From the NCBI GenBank assembly GCA_007449985.2, contig VIIQ02000799.1:19432-83431 (forward strand): a stretch of 64,000 nt of DNA, in the 5' to 3' direction. The position numbers and the translations under genes were made by a program. This stretch comes from Desmodesmus armatus. Its lineage: Eukaryota > Chlorophyta > Chlorophyceae > Sphaeropleales > Scenedesmaceae. Of the stretch, positions 59,007 to 64,000 are shown piece after piece (position 1 is the first letter of the stretch; each line of letters starts with the position of its first letter). The notes under the pieces are model-generated. The model made no database searches, was not told the DNA's origin, and was given only the letters and a program-made list of their open reading frames with translations.

Positions 59007-59270
59007 TGTCTAACCCCTGACCTGCACCCTGACTGACGTCCGTGTTCTCTGCGGAAACACGGACGATTGCGGCCTTGTTTTCAGTGAAATCAATGCTTGT
59101 AATGCGTACGTTCTTGTCAGCTCTGCAGCCCTGTGCAACTCGCCATCTTGATTTTAGCAGTCAGCAGGAGTGTCAGCATCTGCTGTGCTGGATTCTTGGT
59201 TTCTTCTAGCGGCTTCATCTTGCTCTGCAATTCAAACAGCTGAACTTGTATGTTGTCAAGTAAAAGTTTC
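59007..59270 (-). other. Shared right flank with a candidate coiled-coil exon
   Basis: On the minus strand a frame ending at 59117 reads LLLDNIQVQLFELQSKMKPL and EETKNPAQQMLTLLLTAKIK and looks coding. The second copy (61970-62190) has indels that break this frame and lacks a 34-bp insert (about 59051-59084). In copy 1 GTCCGTGTT and AACACGGAC form an inverted repeat around the start of that insert. Confidence 0.4.
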
Positions 59271-61257
59271 AGCTTAGCAGAGAGGCTGGAGCAGCAGCAG
59301 CAGCAGCAGCTGAGGGCTGGTGTGATGTTCCAGATCAACCAACAGGTGTGTGGGCCACACTGCAGCACACCAGCAGGAGCATCGGCCCCATGGAGCATTC
59401 TCAACATTATGATTTCACTTGGTGAATGCATTGGAGGCCCCCTGCACATCCAGATCAGGCTCAGCACAGAACAGCCTTGGCAGCAGCAGTAGCAGTAATT
59501 GCAAGAATAGTGCCACTAAGCTGCATGAGACCCACAGCAGAGCTACACAGCAGAAGCAGCCAGCATGCATGGTGCTGGATCAGCAGTTGAAAACCGAAGC
59601 AACTGCTCCCTGCCCTTCCTGCAGGTACTTACAGCCAACATTCAACACTAAGGAGGCACCGACGACGACACGAGTCGAGCCCCACACCATGACAACCAGA
59701 TGCAAGGAGCAGATGAGACCCATAGGTGGGTGAGACTGGTGTGTCACGCAGCAGCAGCAGAAACGTATGCCAGCACCACAGGCAGCTGCCTTGATGAGGC
59801 AGAGCAACCGTGCAGTTGAAGGGTGCCAAACCACAATCGCTGCTACGACGCACAAGCGTTACAGCGCTCAGCTGAGCTCAAGGGCAGTGTAGTTGCCACC
59901 AACAGCAGTGAATGCCTCCCAAGTGTCTGGCAGTGTGGTGGTATCAGATGCAGTCCTGCTGCCTGGCATAGGGCATTCAAAAGTAGCATACTGCCCCTTG
60001 GACCTCTGTGGGGTAGCGTTCGTGTTGGGGTATAATTGCATACACTGCAGCAGCCAGCTGTGCGTCTCCTCATCCATGTGACTATGCACGTGCTCAATGG
60101 ACCTCTTGCATTTAGTTGAGTGGGGTGGATGAAGCAGCAGCTGCCATCCCTGAGGCAGGAGGCTGGCTGCTTCGCTGTGCACCATGGGGACCCCAGTCGC
60201 TGCAGATGATGAAGTGCTCTGTGTGCCTCAGCCAGCAGCAACATATCTGTCCTGCAGCCCATGCACAGCTCCCTGAACATGTCATCGTTATGTGCTGTTG
60301 TAATGTATGTGGTTGGCTGGATGGATGTCCTGGACCCCCCTTTGTGTGCAGGTGCATTGCGGCGAAACAAAGGCGACATGCGCAAGGCGGGGCGAACATG
60401 CGGGCAGCACAGCAGCACAGCAGTGATGAGATGCCACAAGATAGTCGACCCCACAGCATATGCAGGCCACACTGGTTGCTGCAAGCAGCAGCTTTACTAC
60501 AACTGCAGCTGCCAGCCAGGCGCACAGCACGTGGCATGCTTGGGGGGCGGAACCGCCAACCCCAGCGAAACAGCCCTCAACGGCCACGCATGCAGCAGGA
60601 AGGGCAGCAGCTGGCAGGGGGTGCTGTATGGATTGTGTGATGCTGAGCAGTTGATTGAGCTATATGCTGTAGAAGCACATAGCCTTGACAAGCCTGAACA
60701 TGCTGTTGTGTTTGAGGGGTTGACCGTGTGCCCTGCGTCAAACCGCGAAAATGTCATTGTTGCCGCGGCACGCAGCTTGGTAATCAAAGTGAACGGCCAA
60801 GGGCACAGTACTATAGTACTGACACATGCCAACAGTTGTGACAGTAGCCTTGCTGAAATGAGGCTCAAGGACCAGTTGTATGCTCAAGAGGTCCTGGGGT
60901 AGGGTTTGAGTGTGTTGCGGTTGTTGATGGTTGAGGACATCAGCAACACAACAGCCCTAGCTGCCCTATGCAAAAGATGCCAAGCAGCCAGGCGACAATG
61001 GTGACAGTGCCATATGCCAAGGCCAAGGCAAGGGTGGCACAGTAGGTGACGGTGCCCCGTGAGGGTCATGTTGCCGGTGGTGGGGGGGAGGGGGGTGGCG
61101 GCCCAGAAACTGTCATTGGCGACGGCTGCTAGCACAGGCCATGAACACTGGTAAGGCTAGGGTGGGTGCACTAGCGCTGCTGAGTGTGACACAATGGCGC
61201 ACTGTGCCGGGGCCCTTGGAGCCCTGTTGGTGCCAAGTCAGTGCACAGCCCCAGACA
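59271..61257. other. Candidate exons on both strands, not assembled
   Basis: Minus strand 60101-59868 is coding-like and ends in TGA (SIEHVHSHMDEETHSWLLQC ... LPDTWEAFTAVGGNYTALEL). A further minus-strand stretch near 60290-60180 reads DDMFRELCMGCRTDMLLLAE. Plus strand about 60620-60902 reads LCDAEQLIELYAVEAHSLDK ... DSSLAEMRLKDQLYAQEVLG and stops at TAG. The two strands do not overlap, so two convergent or neighbouring genes are possible. No family is recognised. Confidence 0.35.
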
Positions 61258-61969
61258 CAGGGGGGTGGACAATGAATCTCGCGGGTGTTGCAGTCAGCTG
61301 TAGAGCAAGTCCTAAGGAACAAAGTGATATGCTTAAAAAGTGCAGCCTTGCTCTGGTGTTTCCGCAATTTGAATAAACGTATGCCCCGCTGCGCAGATTG
61401 GCGGTAAGCGGAATTCTCGTTTTTTCGGCCCAGCTGGCCCCAGCACTGGCTCTCAGATATTTGTCCTGTATCTCTGCAAGGCCGTGCTAGCTTGTGCCTT
61501 GTATCTGTGCGGTGTACATGCAGCAAGAGCGAAGTATTGCTGCAGTGAGATTGTGCTGTCTCGCCCTGTACTGTGTTGGAGCGGTGAAATTGGCATTCTG
61601 GGACCTGGGGTAACTGATGTGACCTTCAGCATACTGTACCACATAAAGGCCTCACCGCGGGCTCATCTGCGTAGCTGATTCCGCTTGATAGTGTTGTTGT
61701 GAGTCGAAATGTGCTGCCAGTCGCTGCTGTGTGGTTGCTCTTTTGTCCGTGGTTGGCTGACGTAACCGTTGACTGTGTTTCTGGCGCTGCTGAGCCTCTC
61801 AGGGAGTCTTTGGACCGAGCTACACGAGAACAGCCTGGCAAGCCTCGTAACTTTGTGGAAGGAATGCGCACATTAAACGCAATTGCTTTGCATAAGAACC
61901 GCTGCACACGAGTGCGTCTGCTTGGGCTGAGCCGGCGAAACCCCCAGAGAATCATTGTCCACCCCCCTG
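61258..61969 (+). mobile_element. 712-bp element with inverted ends, copy 2
   Basis: Same length and near-identical sequence to 58295-59006. Here the inverted repeat extends five bases further out on the left (AGACA before CAGGGG, matching TGTCT after the right end). Confidence 0.6.
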
Positions 61970-62189
61970 TGTCTAACCCCTGACCTGCACCCTGACTGAC
62001 GTCCGTGTTCTCTGCGAAATCAATGCTTGTAATGCGTACGTTCTTGTCAGCTCTGCAGCCCCTGTGCAACTCGCCATCTTGATTTAGCAGTCAGCAGGAG
62101 TGTCAGCATCTGCTGTGCTGGATTCTTGGTTTCTTCTAGCGGCTTCATCTTGCTCTGCAATTCAAACAGCTGAACTTGTATGTTGTCAA

Positions 62190-64000
62190 GCAACTGTTCA
62201 GGGAGCTGCTGCAGGTAGGTTATGTCTACCCACGTATTTTAATTGTACTGTTATCGTCAAGCTATTATCGTTTGATCATGTATAGCTTGACTTACTGTGT
62301 ATGGTACGTCACGTTTGAATACCTGCCACAAATTGGGGCTCATCCGTGGGGGGGGGGGGGGGGGGGGGGGGGGGAGGTGTTACAAGGAGCTGCTGCAGGT
62401 AGGCTGTGCGTATACACATATATCATGTCTTTCGTGTTATCATGCAATCATCATCATATCATGCATTACTATTGTTTGATACCTTTATGTTCAATACCTC
62501 AAAGTTTGAAAATTTCCAGTGACCACCACTGGATAAGGCCCATCCCAGGGTCTGCATGACTGCATGGCATCGTGTGGGCCATTTACGCATGCCTTCCCCT
62601 ATCTTTCATAGGCTCGTGCCACGTAATGGTTTTCTGCAAAGATGCTTTGTTGCAAAAGCACGAGTGGTTGTTGGTGCTGGCGTACGTGATTAGCATGGGT
62701 GCTTGCTGGCTTATGGTGCTGTCTTGCCTGCTGAACTTGCCCTCTCCCCCCCCCCCCCCACTTACACACACATGCACTCCCTGTGTCTAAAAACTTCCTT
62801 CGTTTGTGCCACCAGGTGCGCATGCTTCGTGTGATGCATGGTAACCTCACAAACCTTGCCAACTACCACGGAGCCCCCTCCCTCACCCGTCTCTCAGCAG
62901 CAGCAGCAAGTGACTTCAAGCGACACGAGCTGGCCCTCTTAGCCCCTGCTGTCAGTTGGCAGCAATAGATCCTGCAGGAGCAGTACCGCCCTGGCAGCAG
63001 TAGTGACAGATGGAGTGATGCTACCCGGGTGCCACATGGACGACGGCTGGCACCAGCACAACAACGCTGCCACTGCTGCCACTGCAGCTGCCGGCAGCAG
63101 CAGTGGCAGCAGTCTGTTATATCAGGATTGGAACGGCTTGCTGACTGCTGTGGGTGGTGTTGTGTGAGTGACAATGCGGCTGCTGTTCAGGACCTTGCTG
63201 GTTTGCTGAAGGGGGTGACTGAGTGACTGAGTGGTTGGGTGGGTCGGTGTGGATGGCAGGGTGGGTGGTGATTGAGATGCAGTGGGGGGTGGGGTATGAG
63301 TGACAGGGCAGTTGCTGTGCGGGACCTTGCTGGTTTGTTCAAGGTGACATTGAGGGGTGCAGCTGTTGGGCCAGAGTCCGGATTCGAATGGGGTGTTGAC
63401 GGGTTGGCTGTCTAACCTTTGCAGTCTGCTCAAGGGCAGTGTTTTCTGTCTGGTGTTACTGCTTCAGGTTTGGAGCTCGCAGCAAGGGCCCCAGGCAATG
63501 CTGCCTTGCAGGCCGCTGCCTCCTTCCTGTTTGCTCACTTGACCTTCATCTTCCCTGTTTTGCGGGTATCAAGCTGCTGCAGGTGTCACACTTACAGTGC
63601 TACATGTGTAATTAAAAAAGCGATGACTGTAGGTTAGTCAAGCTCAACGCAAAGCACCAGTTCATTCGCTCAGTTCAGAGTATCTATGTTGTTGATGTGC
63701 AGGTGTCGGAGCGTGCAGCAAGGACCCCAGGCAGTGACGCCCTGCAGGCCGCTGCCTCCTTCCTGCTGCCCACCCGCCAGGCTAAGGAGCTAGCAGAAGT
63801 TCAGCTGGAGGGTCGCTGAGGGACAGAAAGGAGGGGCAGGACACGCTCTGCTGCTTTCAGCTGGGTGTTTGGGCGAGAGTGCTGCTTGCATGATACTGCT
63901 GTTGTGCTGTCATCGTTCACCTGATGATGCGAGCTCAGTGTCATGTGCCATATCTGGTGGTGTTGTGTAGATGTGCCATCTGTGCTCTGGCTGAGGTTCA
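62190..64000 (+). pseudogene. Decayed second copy of the 3' half of the 48.2-54.3 kb gene
   Basis: From CAACTGTTCAGGGAGCTGCTG onward the sequence follows 52747-54400 block for block: the end of exon 4, exon 5 (62818 on), exon 6 and its acceptor-side copies, up to the start of the 198-bp unit at 63971. Single-base losses break exon 5 (around 62945-62975, creating TAG after WQQ) and exon 6 (around 63770-63820). The exon 4 end is present twice (62190-62213 and 62380-62399) with a poly-G spacer, and a C-run precedes exon 5. The junction with the element's right flank at 62190 is abrupt. The upstream half of the gene is missing. Confidence 0.8.

Noticed and set aside
1..64000. tRNA, rRNA or other structural RNA genes
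   Set aside because: I looked for GTTCGAATC-type B boxes and rRNA-like blocks and found none with a foldable context.

Overview
The window looks like nuclear DNA of a green alga, probably a chlorophyte of the Scenedesmus/Tetradesmus (Sphaeropleales) type. The signs are many short exons with GT-AG introns and CTGCAG-type acceptors, abundant CAG/CTG runs coding poly-Ala, poly-Gln and poly-Ser, long poly-C/poly-G tracts inside introns, and MYND-finger, F-box/LRR and plant-type desaturase genes. The lineage is an inference from style and gene content; I saw no marker that fixes it. All gene models were built by hand from reading frame, splice sites and exon phase, without transcripts.

Layout. 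0-2 kb: 3' part of a Cys-rich protein gene (+). 4.1-5.1 kb: a tandem repeat of about 335 bp. 6.1-8.2 kb: an unrecognised gene (+) with an acidic C-terminus. 8.2-11.1 kb: isolated exon-like pieces only. 11.2-20.0 kb (-): a six-exon gene for a 226-residue coiled-coil protein of the plant RHIP1-like type. Its largest intron contains a complete secreted-protein gene on the opposite strand (15.8-17.7 kb). 21.9-26.0 kb (-): a three-exon, 1120-residue MYND-finger protein. 28.3-32.3 kb (+): a ten-exon acyl-CoA/acyl-lipid Delta9-type desaturase with all three histidine boxes. 32.3-38.9 kb: no convincing gene. 38.9-41.2 kb (-): an F-box/LRR gene interrupted by frame changes. 42.0-45.0 kb (-): an unrecognised gene with a signal peptide. 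48.2-54.3 kb (+): a six-exon, 492-residue unrecognised gene, followed by ten 198-bp copies of its own 3' end. 57 kb: an F-box/LRR pseudogene. 58.3-62.2 kb: two 712-bp copies of a repeat with inverted ends. 62.2-64.0 kb: a decayed second copy of the 3' half of the 48-54 kb gene.

The most striking property is shared by five of the genes. Segments spanning exon/intron boundaries have been tandemly duplicated again and again. Donor-side pieces (exon 3' end plus GT donor) sit downstream of the parent exon. Acceptor-side pieces (AG plus exon 5' start) sit upstream. Three arrays have produced frame-neutral mini-exons of 51, 60 and 81 nt, each with AG before and GT after. The desaturase gene, in the same window, shows none of this. 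Intronic spacers next to donor-side copies are mostly G-rich on the sense strand and those next to acceptor-side copies mostly C-rich. Whether the mini-exons are spliced into mRNA cannot be decided from DNA alone.
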